Positions 1-6,852 of a DNA stretch of 9,612 bases are shown here, one piece after another. This DNA is from Deltaproteobacteria bacterium (lineage in GTDB: Bacteria; Desulfobacterota; Desulfobacteria; Desulfobacterales; B30-G6). Position 1 is the first letter of the stretch. The number at the start of each line of letters is the position of its first letter. Both the position numbers and the translations under genes were made by a program. Under the pieces are notes generated by a model, which saw only the letters and a program-made list of their open reading frames with translations, was not told where the DNA came from and ran no database searches. The stretch covers positions 1 through 9,612 of the forward strand of contig QMMS01000170.1 of the NCBI GenBank assembly GCA_003647375.1, written 5' to 3'.

Positions 1-679
1 ATCTGCCCTTTTTTGCATTTTTGTAAGAAATGGGATATCTTTACCGGTGGGCGTGGAAATTATTATTGTGGGAATCTCAAGTATCACAGGTTTTTTGATG
101 CTCCTGAAACCGTGAATACTCTCATTACATCACAGATTCAGGTTTGAAGACTTATTAGCGCAATCAACGCTTTTGCCTTTTTCTCCCCAACCCCAAGATA
201 TTGTGGTTTTGCAGTTTTCGTGAATTAATCGATGGCGCTCATTGAAAATAATGGGAAGATTCAGTTGATGAAATTTGACGTCTGCTTCAAATTCCTTTTC
301 TGATAATGATCAGCTTTCATGATTACAGGAAGTAATCTCTCTGGGCATGCCGTTACATAGAGGCCAAGATTAATCCAAATTTCTAAGCAGATTTATGCCA
401 CAGTGGTTTCAAAGATATTGTTACAAAGTCTTCAACCTGAAGGATACCGCCAGAGATGATGTAATCACCACTTTTTGGCGGCGGTCAATTTTAAGATACT
501 ATTTTCGTAATTCTAACAGAGGGGGCTCTCCAAATAGTAGACGAATATTTTTATATTACGAAATCTTAGCTTCGTAAGAAGTCTTCAAATTATTGCTCCA
601 TAATATTTCAAAAACTCGGTATGCAAATCCAAATACGATAAATGCCTTGATGATCCTATGCCTAACCCACACGTGGACT
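1..679. other. Gene-poor flank downstream of the operon
   Basis: I find no convincing gene in these 679 bases. The sequence is AT-rich with frequent stops in all frames. A 60-codon plus-strand frame at 395-577 has an arginine-, tyrosine- and phenylalanine-rich translation with no motif I recognise, and I see no good ribosome binding site before it. Two short frames without start codons (2-115 plus, 130-309 minus) read somewhat like protein and could be gene remnants; they are discussed under findings. I do not see a classical intrinsic terminator (GC stem plus T-run) just after the last operon gene, so where transcription ends is unclear. Confidence 0.5.
556..577. repeat. Small hairpin, 7-bp arms
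   Basis: Perfect inverted repeat: TTACGAA at 556-562 and TTCGTAA at 571-577, with an 8-base loop. It lies about 100 bases beyond the stop codon of the opine dehydrogenase-like gene, so it could act as a 3' end or processing structure for the operon mRNA. The stem is AT-rich and neither strand has a proper T-run after it, so a Rho-independent terminator is unlikely. It may be chance in AT-rich DNA. Confidence 0.25.
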
Positions 680-1771
680 CTATTTATATCCGCTCTGGAG
701 ATAATCCTTTATTTCGTCAACACTCATACCGTCCAGTCCCAAGTCCTGTAAGTTCCGTCCTTCTTCCCACCAGTTTCTTTCGTGAATGACGTTGTAGATA
801 TTAACGATCGTATCAATATAGGTGGTTTTAACCCCAGCCAACCCGCCGATATGGCTCCAGGGAACCAGTCCGTAAGGCGCATCTTCAATCAAATAGCGAC
901 TCTCGATATCGTGAGGCCCGGAGATGGACGTCAGAGAAATATCGCCGTGGATGGCTTTATAAAGGTCCCGCCAGGCATATCCTTCAGCCAGGTTCGAAAA
1001 ATCCTCGATGGGCCTGAGATTATAGCCGAAAACCCGCCCGATTTCCTTTCTTTCGTTATCCAGCACCATATTCATTTTTACCGAAGCCGGTGTCACACCG
1101 TGCTCATATAGAAAAAAGGGTCGCTTGGGCCAGTTTTCGATGTCATTAATGGAAAAAAGACACAGACCTGCATGGAATGCGGGATTGACGATACTGAGCC
1201 CAGCCTCCATTATGTCATCGTACATTCGGACAAAGGGATGCAACGCTTGAACTTGTTCAAATAACGCCTGCCCTTGTCTTGCTGGCATAAACGCGATGTT
1301 GATATCGTTGAAGCCGTAAAGCTTCACCCTGCCCGGTCCAACCAGACGGGTATCGTAGGGAAGATTGTTGGCTTCTGCGACGACTGGACAGTCATCACCC
1401 AAAATCGTTTTAAACAAAAAACCGGCAAATGCCCCGGGATACAGTATGACCATCTGGTTGTCCGTATCCATTTTTCCTTTAAGTAAATTGGCGTACGCCT
1501 TGTGGGCGAATGCGGGGGTAACGATCAAAATGTATCGGACCCCGTCTATAGCTTCATGGATATCAGCAGTGACACACTCGAGCCTGAAGCTCCCTTTAAT
1601 ACACCCCTCTATTTCAATGGTTTTCGTCTCAAATAACAGTGAAATATTGCCCTTGAATTCGGGCATTTCGAACATATTGACTTTAAAACCTCTATAAGCC
1701 AGATCCGCGGCCATACAGTGTGCACCGTGCCCCCCTCCCAGAACTGCTACTTTTTTTGAATCATATCGCAT
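680..1771 (-). CDS. NAD(P)-dependent octopine/nopaline dehydrogenase family protein
   Basis: Cytoplasmic oxidoreductase of 363 residues, the normal family length. Family members reversibly condense an amino acid with a 2-oxo acid to give a secondary amine (opine), or cleave it oxidatively. Visible features: an N-terminal Rossmann loop (residues 11-22, LGGGHGAHCMAA); the family stretch AEANNLPYDTRL (132-143); NPAFH (196-200), whose His200 matches the catalytic His of octopine dehydrogenase; and SRYLIEDAPYGL (291-302). Arg292 and Asp297 there have the same five-residue spacing as Arg324 and Asp329 of the scallop enzyme, from memory. The start is secure: GGAGG lies 5 bases before the ATG. It is the last gene of the operon, 58 bases after the cyclodeaminase-like gene. 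The substrate cannot be read from sequence. The context with an amine lyase and carboxylate importer suggests catabolism of an opine-like compound, which is inference. Confidence 0.88.
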   Translation of the reverse strand: MRYDSKKVAVLGGGHGAHCMAADLAYRGFKVNMFEMPEFKGNISLLFETKTIEIEGCIKGSFRLECVTADIHEAIDGVRYILIVTPAFAHKAYANLLKGKMDTDNQMVILYPGAFAGFLFKTILGDDCPVVAEANNLPYDTRLVGPGRVKLYGFNDINIAFMPARQGQALFEQVQALHPFVRMYDDIMEAGLSIVNPAFHAGLCLFSINDIENWPKRPFFLYEHGVTPASVKMNMVLDNERKEIGRVFGYNLRPIEDFSNLAEGYAWRDLYKAIHGDISLTSISGPHDIESRYLIEDAPYGLVPWSHIGGLAGVKTTYIDTIVNIYNVIHERNWWEEGRNLQDLGLDGMSVDEIKDYLQSGYK

Positions 1772-1829
1772 AAAAGCCTCCGTTGTCTATCTACTGTAAC
1801 CAACTCCATCGGGTTGCGATCGCTTCGGC

Positions 1830-2810
1830 TTACAGGTCCAACCACACACCTATTTTCTTTTCGGTTGCTCTTTTGTAGACGATGGGTGCCACCGCCATAT
1901 CTTCCAGTGCCAAACCAATATTGATGGCGGAGATCACCTGGCTGCCATTTTTCCGCCCCACTACCCTACCGGTGACCACATCGCAAAGTTCGGCGATACC
2001 ATCCGGGCAGGATTGAAACAACCCGTTTGCCTTGAAATGATTGAATTGATTGAGATCATCAGTACACAAAAAATCGGATTTCGAAAAAACATCCGGTTTG
2101 ACGTATGAGTCCAGGTCAATAGGACATACCAGTGCTCCTGCCTTGATCCAGTCAAACGGTATCACCGGCTTCGGGTCCATGAGAAAAGGACCGGCAGTTA
2201 CAATGATGTCGGCATCGCTGACCGCCTGCTTCGGGTTGTTGGCGATCTCGATATCAAGATCTAATCTGCTACCCATGTCAACCACGTAGCGTCTGGATAT
2301 TTCTTCTGAAATGTCATGCACCTTGACTTTTAAAAGCGGAAATATTTCGTTCAGTGTCTCAAGGTTGTAGCGACCCTGAACACCACAGCCGAGAATTGCC
2401 AGTGTATTCGAATCAGGACGAGCCAGATATTTGGCCGTCAACGCCGTGGCTGCCGCCGTGCGGATGGCAGTAATCCAGGTACAATCCATGAGGACATAAG
2501 GGACACCGGTTTCGACTTCGTTCAATACCAATAAACCGGTGATGTACGGCAGGCCGCGTTTGTGGTTTTCTGGATACCCACCCACCCACTTCATCCCCGC
2601 CGATTTAATTTTTGGAATGAAGGCCGGCATTGCATGCAGAAACGCGTCGCCGTTGGTATGGATCGCTGGCTTCGGCGGCATTTCCACCCGTTGGTTTGCT
2701 TTTTCAATAAACATCATTTCAAGACAGCTTATGATTTCCGGTATGGATAAGTTCAATGATTCAACATCGGCGCGCGACAAATACAACATCTTCTTCCCAA
2801 GATTTCCCAT
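1830..2810 (-). CDS. Ornithine cyclodeaminase / mu-crystallin family enzyme
   Basis: A 326-residue cytoplasmic NAD(P)-binding enzyme. The family includes ornithine cyclodeaminase, archaeal alanine dehydrogenase, ketimine reductases, and SbnB, which oxidatively cleaves an opine-like amino acid-oxoglutarate adduct. Visible features: KWVGGYPEN from Lys74 (catalytic Lys); the long signature around 100-131 with TAIRTAA and Arg117 (substrate carboxylate); the dinucleotide loop GCGVQG (141-146); and CPIDLDS (229-235), where Asp232 fits the catalytic Asp. The full set points to an active enzyme. The Asp segment lacks the usual ornithine-cyclodeaminase form (ADSPGK), so ornithine is probably not the substrate. 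The first ATG has AAAGGAAA upstream. The ATG at residue 8 (2787-2789) has GGGAAG close before it and matches the usual family N-terminus, so the start may be 21 bases later. The regulator gene ends 36 bases upstream. Confidence 0.87.
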   Translation of the reverse strand: MGNLGKKMLYLSRADVESLNLSIPEIISCLEMMFIEKANQRVEMPPKPAIHTNGDAFLHAMPAFIPKIKSAGMKWVGGYPENHKRGLPYITGLLVLNEVETGVPYVLMDCTWITAIRTAAATALTAKYLARPDSNTLAILGCGVQGRYNLETLNEIFPLLKVKVHDISEEISRRYVVDMGSRLDLDIEIANNPKQAVSDADIIVTAGPFLMDPKPVIPFDWIKAGALVCPIDLDSYVKPDVFSKSDFLCTDDLNQFNHFKANGLFQSCPDGIAELCDVVTGRVVGRKNGSQVISAINIGLALEDMAVAPIVYKRATEKKIGVWLDL

Positions 2811-2846
2811 ATTGCCCAGTTTCCTTTGCTGCTGTGAGATTTAAGG

Positions 2847-3500
2847 CTATTTAAGACCGTTTATTCGACCAAAATAAGCCTGGGTGTGTTTTACCAGAAG
2901 CTTTCCGCATCGCTCCCCATCACGGTCTATAAGTGCATCCAGGATTTCTCGCTGATCATTTAACATTTTCTTCAGATGTTCCTCTGTAAAAAAGATAGAG
3001 TGCCAAAGACGGGAGCTAATCGCCTGAAATTCGAGCAGCAGCTCCTCAAGTTTATTATTACTAGTAGCAGCGTAAATGATATGGTGAAAGCGGGATTCTA
3101 ATCTAATCAGTTCCTGCAGATCTGCACCTTGGAGGCATTGGTCCGATTCGGCTTTTTCGAGATTCCGGCCGAGCAGTTCCAACTGTTCTGCCGACATTCT
3201 TTCCGCCGCCAGCTCCCCGGCAAGCTTTTCAAGGGGTATACGTACCTCCGCAATCTGTTTGACAAATTTTAAATCCAGTGGGGCAACCCACGTGCCGGCT
3301 CTTGCAACCCTGCGAATAAGACCCTGCCGTTGAAGTTCGGTGAAAATCTCCCGAAGCGGTGTCCGACCGATCTGGTAATGAGCCATGAGGTCTTTTTCAG
3401 TCAGGAGTTCTCCAGGAGGAAGCTCTTGTGTGATGATCCTGTACCGGAGATTCTCGTATGCTTCGGTTTTTGATGAAGATTTTTTATTCTCTTTTACCAT
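2847..3500 (-). CDS. GntR family transcriptional regulator, FCD (FadR-like) type
   Basis: DNA-binding regulator of 217 residues, the usual size for the FCD class. An N-terminal winged helix-turn-helix (about 10-75) contains LTEKDLMAHYQIGRTPLREI, the recognition-helix region, followed by a wing ending in GTWVAP. An all-helical FCD ligand domain follows (about 80-210) with ESRFHHIIY (135-143) and a late His205. The metal site looks altered: the middle histidine normally seen as EH is DQ (Gln183). The frame is open upstream to an ATG at 3683 inside dctM, but that extension has no family sequence. I choose the ATG at 3500, which leaves 40 bases after the dctM stop and has a ribosome site. It probably controls this operon in response to the imported compound or an intermediate. 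Members of this class often repress until their ligand binds; the direction here is not known. Confidence 0.9.
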   Translation of the reverse strand: MVKENKKSSSKTEAYENLRYRIITQELPPGELLTEKDLMAHYQIGRTPLREIFTELQRQGLIRRVARAGTWVAPLDLKFVKQIAEVRIPLEKLAGELAAERMSAEQLELLGRNLEKAESDQCLQGADLQELIRLESRFHHIIYAATSNNKLEELLLEFQAISSRLWHSIFFTEEHLKKMLNDQREILDALIDRDGERCGKLLVKHTQAYFGRINGLK

Positions 3501-3511
3501 GTTCGTCTTAG

Positions 3512-3518
3512 CCTCTTC
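3512..3518 (-). promoter_or_regulatory. Ribosome binding site choosing the GntR start
   Basis: On the minus strand this reads GAAGAGG, with 11 bases between AGAGG and the ATG at 3498-3500. It lies in the 40-base gap after the dctM stop codon. It supports the shorter regulator start over the upstream ATG at 3683, which is buried in dctM coding sequence. Confidence 0.5.
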
Positions 3519-3540
3519 GAATTGTGAGTCAGACCTACCT

Positions 3541-4821
3541 TTATTTAAAAAGTGACGGAATAAACATTGAAATGAACGGGACATAGGTAACCAACAGTAC
3601 AACGACAATGTTTGCGGCCAAGAACGGCAGTATTGTAATGCTAATTTTTTCCATTGATTCGTTTGAAATAATGGATGCTGCAAATAAACAACATCCCACC
3701 GGCGGTGTGGCCAGGCCTGTAATCAGGTTGATACTCATAAACACGCCTGCATGAAGAGGATCTATCTCCAGCATTCTAAACAAAGGCAGGAAAACCGGCG
3801 TTACAATCATAATTGCCGGAATGCTGTCCATAAACATTCCCAAGGTGAAGAGCATAACATTTATAAGCAGCAATATTAAAAGTTTGTTATGGATATTATC
3901 CACCAGAAACTGTGCAAAATGCTGAGGCACCTGCTCATTTGACAGGGCCCAGCCGAACAATGCCGCTGCAGCTATGATGATGGAGACGCTTCCGGTTTCA
4001 ATGGCTGAATCTTTTATGACGTCAATAAGTTTTCCAAACTTCATAGTGCGATACCCGAAGAGGGCAATAAATACTGTATAAAAGACAGCAATTACAGCTG
4101 CTTCGGTAGGACTGGCAATCCCCAGGATGATACTGCCCAGAATCAATATGGGCAGAACTAAAGCTGGAATTCCATTCTTTACGATGTTTACACCTTCAAT
4201 AAAAGGAATCTTTTCGGTTCTCCTGGGGAAGTCTGTTCTTAACCCTATGATTTTTACAGCAAGCATCTGTGATAAACCAACGAGTACACCAGGTATAGCG
4301 CCTGCCAAAAACAAATCTCTAATGGAAACTTGAGCGATGGAACCGTATATAATAAACATCAAGCTTGGAGGAATAATGGGTCCCATGGTAGATGATGCTG
4401 CCGTTACGGCCGCACTGAACCGTTTAGAGTAGCCTTCTTTCACCATTGTGGGAATCAGAATGGATCCTATGGCGGTTGTATCGGAGATGGCGGTTCCTGT
4501 AATCCCGCCGAAGAACATACTTACCACGATATTAACATAGGCCAGGCTGCCCTTTAACCTTCCCACCATCAGATCGGCGACACGAATCAATCGATCGCTA
4601 ATGTTTGCCTCGGACATAATTTTTCCAGCTAGGACGAAAAAAGGAATCGCTAATAATATAAACGAATCAAACGACCGCAATATCCGTACAATAACAATAT
4701 CCAAGGGTAGATCTACTCCCAAAAAATAAACCATTGTGGAAACAATCAAGGCAAAAGGTATGGGTATCCTAACCAACATTAGCAGGGCAAAACAGATCAC
4801 CATAAGTATGATATACGTCAT
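3541..4821 (-). CDS. dctM: TRAP transporter large membrane subunit (DctM family)
   Basis: Inner-membrane subunit that carries the translocation path of a TRAP transporter. It uses an ion gradient (usually sodium) to move substrate delivered by the periplasmic binding protein. It has 426 residues, as expected for the family, and is hydrophobic throughout with about a dozen membrane segments. Signatures: SFILLAIPFFVLAGKIM (53-69), FFGGITGTAISDTTAIGS (103-120), ASSTMGPIIPPSLMFIIYG (142-160), and a C-terminal GLATPPVG. The two Gly/Pro-rich re-entrant regions and the ASSTMGPIIPPS stretch are hallmarks of the DctM/DedA-like transport fold. The ATG follows GGGGGA by 5 bases. It lies 87 bases after dctQ and 40 bases before the regulator gene. 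Nothing looks broken. Confidence 0.95.
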   Translation of the reverse strand: MTYIILMVICFALLMLVRIPIPFALIVSTMVYFLGVDLPLDIVIVRILRSFDSFILLAIPFFVLAGKIMSEANISDRLIRVADLMVGRLKGSLAYVNIVVSMFFGGITGTAISDTTAIGSILIPTMVKEGYSKRFSAAVTAASSTMGPIIPPSLMFIIYGSIAQVSIRDLFLAGAIPGVLVGLSQMLAVKIIGLRTDFPRRTEKIPFIEGVNIVKNGIPALVLPILILGSIILGIASPTEAAVIAVFYTVFIALFGYRTMKFGKLIDVIKDSAIETGSVSIIIAAAALFGWALSNEQVPQHFAQFLVDNIHNKLLILLLINVMLFTLGMFMDSIPAIMIVTPVFLPLFRMLEIDPLHAGVFMSINLITGLATPPVGCCLFAASIISNESMEKISITILPFLAANIVVVLLVTYVPFISMFIPSLFK

Positions 4822-4908
4822 TGTTATCCCCCATATATTCGTAATTTTCTAACTAGAATTCGCAGATGTGTAAAATTCAATTTTTAAAACAATTAGGAAG
4901 GAGATAAT

Positions 4909-5424
4909 TCATTCTCTGCGATACTCACTAGGCAAACCAATTGTTTTTCTCAAAAGATATAATAAAATTATCATGAAACTTATCGGCACTGCTAGATAAA
5001 CGACACCCATTGGAAAGAACGTTAAAACAGGCGAATGTACTCCCCACATACTAATTGTATACTTTGCACCTTTAACGACAAGTATCGCGGAGACCCCCAT
5101 TACTATCAGATAGTGTGCTAAATCAAATGCGATCTTTAAGCGTCTGGGCATTATATTATAAAAGGATTCAATGGTTGCATGCCCATCTAACATATAGGAA
5201 ATAGCACTTCCGATCAGCACAATATATATGTAAACATATCTTGCAATGGCATTCGACCACGATATTGGCTGACCCAGGATAAATCTCATGGCAATGCTGG
5301 CGCCCAATAGTAAAGTCAAACCAATCAGTAGTATTGTCATGAACGCATTGCTTATTGTTTTGATCTTCTCAAGAATCAGATCAAACTTTACGCCAATCAG
5401 CCCGTCTTTTTTTTCATATTCCAT
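4909..5424 (-). CDS. dctQ: TRAP transporter small membrane subunit (DctQ family)
   Basis: Small inner-membrane subunit that pairs with DctM; 171 residues, the normal length. Four membrane helices are visible at about 27-49, 58-79, 97-118 and 133-158. The second helix starts at the family position QPISWSNAIARY (52-63) and is followed by GHATIESF (81-88), matching the usual 'GHI.ID' region of DctQ. The C-terminus is short and charged. The start is well supported by AAGGAG 8 bases before the ATG. The gene has its own strong ribosome site and a long leader after dctP, so its translation probably does not depend on coupling to dctP. Confidence 0.92.
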   Translation of the reverse strand: MEYEKKDGLIGVKFDLILEKIKTISNAFMTILLIGLTLLLGASIAMRFILGQPISWSNAIARYVYIYIVLIGSAISYMLDGHATIESFYNIMPRRLKIAFDLAHYLIVMGVSAILVVKGAKYTISMWGVHSPVLTFFPMGVVYLAVPISFMIILLYLLRKTIGLPSEYRRE

Positions 5425-5551
5425 AACAATTTCTCCTTATAAAGTTCCCATTCATATCGGGCTTTCTTTTTAAGCCATGGTTGCAATCCATGTGGTTTTT
5501 GACGGTCTCTGCAATGGCACCGGATATCTGGTCAAGCAGGATTATGATTTA

Positions 5552-5615
5552 TCGGGTTGCCGGTGTTCAGACTCGAATGCTGCCAGTCTCATTTTTACAC
5601 ACCGGTTCAACCCGA
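5552..5615. repeat. Imperfect 15-bp stem-loop in the dctP-dctQ gap
   Basis: Inverted repeat in the 219-base gap between dctP (stop at 5644-5646) and dctQ (ATG at 5422-5424). The left arm 5552-5566 pairs with the right arm 5599-5615 over 15 base pairs (8 plus 7), with a two-base bulge at 5606-5607. The 32-base loop holds a second small stem, AGACT (5569-5573) with AGTCT (5585-5589). On the transcribed strand no T-run follows, so it is not a classical terminator. Stem-loops after binding-protein genes often protect the upstream mRNA and lower expression of the membrane subunits, as after malE. That role here is inference. The rest of the gap shows no gene. Confidence 0.6.
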
Positions 5616-5643
5616 CAAACCATTTGCCTATGGATCAGTCAAT

Positions 5644-6693
5644 CTAATCCCTTTTTCCTTGATATGCTTCCGGCAGACGCTCTGCAGGATTGAGCAGCTG
5701 GATATCCTTGTACCAGGCTTCCCAGTGAGGATTCTTTTTAAACCACTTGCTATAAACTTTTTCAGAAGCCTTTTTAAAGGGAGCGGTGTCAGGATAGGTT
5801 ATCGTAAATCCATCCTTTTTAGCCTTTTCAATGAATTCTTGTTCCCGAACATACTGCCAGGCATCCGCTAGTTCAATAGCGCTTTCAGCGGAATCTTTAA
5901 CAATATCACGCTGAGTGGCATCTAGCTTATCCCATGTTTTGGGGGAGATAAAAAGGATCTTCTGGGTCCACATCTGGTTCAGAATGGCATAACTATTAAC
6001 CACTTCCTTCATCTTGAAGATATAATTGCAGTAAACACCCAGATCGTTGGCATTGACCAGGCCGGTCTGCAGAGAAGTGTATAGTTCACCCCAGTCTGTC
6101 GGGGTAACGGTAAAACCAAACTCTTTATAGATATCTACAAATAGCGGATTCTGCATGCAACGAAGTTTAACCCCTTTTGCATCCTCTATTTTGGTAATGG
6201 GTGTAGTACTGGCTATGGCAAAACCATTGCAATCCGAGTATATACCCAACGCTATTAATCCTGTGGCTTTACTGATTTTCCTTAGGATCTCATTTACAAC
6301 TCCTGAACGCCTTGCAACTTTATAGTGCTCCATACTTTTAAAGAGATAGGGCAACTGCAGGAATTGGACATCCGGGTAATATCCAGCTATATGACCTGCG
6401 CTTGTTGCTCCGATATTCACACTACCCATCTTTAGAAACTCGATAGCCTCTTCCTCACTAGTGGTCAGAGTCCCTGGAAATATCTTTACTTTGATTGCCC
6501 CGCCCATTTTCCCCTCGACCATATCCCTGAAAGTCTCGGCAAGAAGTTGATCTGCATCGAAGGTATTATTCTGGTGGGCAAACTTCAGGGTGAGATCGCC
6601 AGCCTCAGCATTCATTGAACCAAATACGAAGATAAAAGAAAACACAGCAACAAGAAACAACAGTTTTTTATTCGATCTTAATAGTAGTGACAT
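5644..6693 (-). CDS. dctP: TRAP transporter periplasmic substrate-binding protein (DctP family)
   Basis: Exported receptor that captures the substrate in the periplasm and delivers it to DctQM; 349 residues. It has a Sec signal peptide: basic start (RSNKK, 6-10), hydrophobic core (11-26), and a likely cut after NAEA (28-31) before GDLTLKFAHQ. The family core follows: GVKLRCM (174-180) with Arg178, the arginine that in most DctP proteins forms a salt bridge with the ligand carboxylate. Next is TPTDWGELYTSLQTGLVNAND (197-217), the usual 'P..w.ElYtalq.GvvdA' segment. The start is supported by AAGGAG 8 bases upstream. The substrate is not identifiable, but Arg178 makes a carboxylate-bearing ligand likely. 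Plain ethanolamine has no carboxylate, which matters for the neighbouring lyase. Confidence 0.94.
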   Translation of the reverse strand: MSLLLRSNKKLLFLVAVFSFIFVFGSMNAEAGDLTLKFAHQNNTFDADQLLAETFRDMVEGKMGGAIKVKIFPGTLTTSEEEAIEFLKMGSVNIGATSAGHIAGYYPDVQFLQLPYLFKSMEHYKVARRSGVVNEILRKISKATGLIALGIYSDCNGFAIASTTPITKIEDAKGVKLRCMQNPLFVDIYKEFGFTVTPTDWGELYTSLQTGLVNANDLGVYCNYIFKMKEVVNSYAILNQMWTQKILFISPKTWDKLDATQRDIVKDSAESAIELADAWQYVREQEFIEKAKKDGFTITYPDTAPFKKASEKVYSKWFKKNPHWEAWYKDIQLLNPAERLPEAYQGKRD

Positions 6694-6852
6694 GGCTTAT
6701 ACTCCTTTCTTGAATTAGCGTGGATTGGATACCTTTGGATTCGAACACCTTACGACAAAATTATTTTGAACTCACCCCCCTTTCTTTTAAATGTTGATGT
6801 TGTGATCACATGATTGATGGTCTAAAATCATAATATTAAACATCTAAAATAG
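6694..6852 (-). promoter_or_regulatory. Likely promoter/operator region before dctP
   Basis: A 159-base non-coding stretch between the lyase stop and dctP, AT-rich on its upstream side. It contains the perfect palindrome TGTGATCACA at 6801-6810. Directly beside it (6811-6830) is a wider pair of half-sites, TGATT and AATCA, ten bases apart. These are reasonable candidates for binding by the GntR-type regulator of the cluster. The palindrome lacks the central 6-base spacer of a CRP site. I cannot point to a clear -35/-10 pair, so the promoter itself is inferred from the gap size and the palindrome. A G-rich run follows at 6775-6780. Confidence 0.35.

Noticed and set aside
395..577. 60-codon plus-strand frame in the left flank
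   Set aside because: No recognisable motif, biased low-quality composition and no good ribosome binding site; it is likely chance in AT-rich DNA.
1796..1829. GCGATCGC palindrome between the two enzyme genes, as a regulatory site
   Set aside because: It is a single short palindrome just after a stop codon, with no second copy or promoter nearby; treated as chance.
3501..3683. Upstream extension of the GntR gene to an ATG at 3683
   Set aside because: The extra 61 residues overlap the end of dctM in another frame, are rich in Trp, Cys and Phe, and match nothing in GntR proteins. The ATG at 3500 has a ribosome site and a normal family N-terminus.
5552..5615. Rho-independent terminator between dctP and dctQ
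   Set aside because: The stem is good, but neither arm is followed by a T-run on the transcribed strand.
6801..6810. CRP-type site
   Set aside because: TGTGA and TCACA halves are present but overlap with no 6-base spacer, so the geometry is wrong for CRP.
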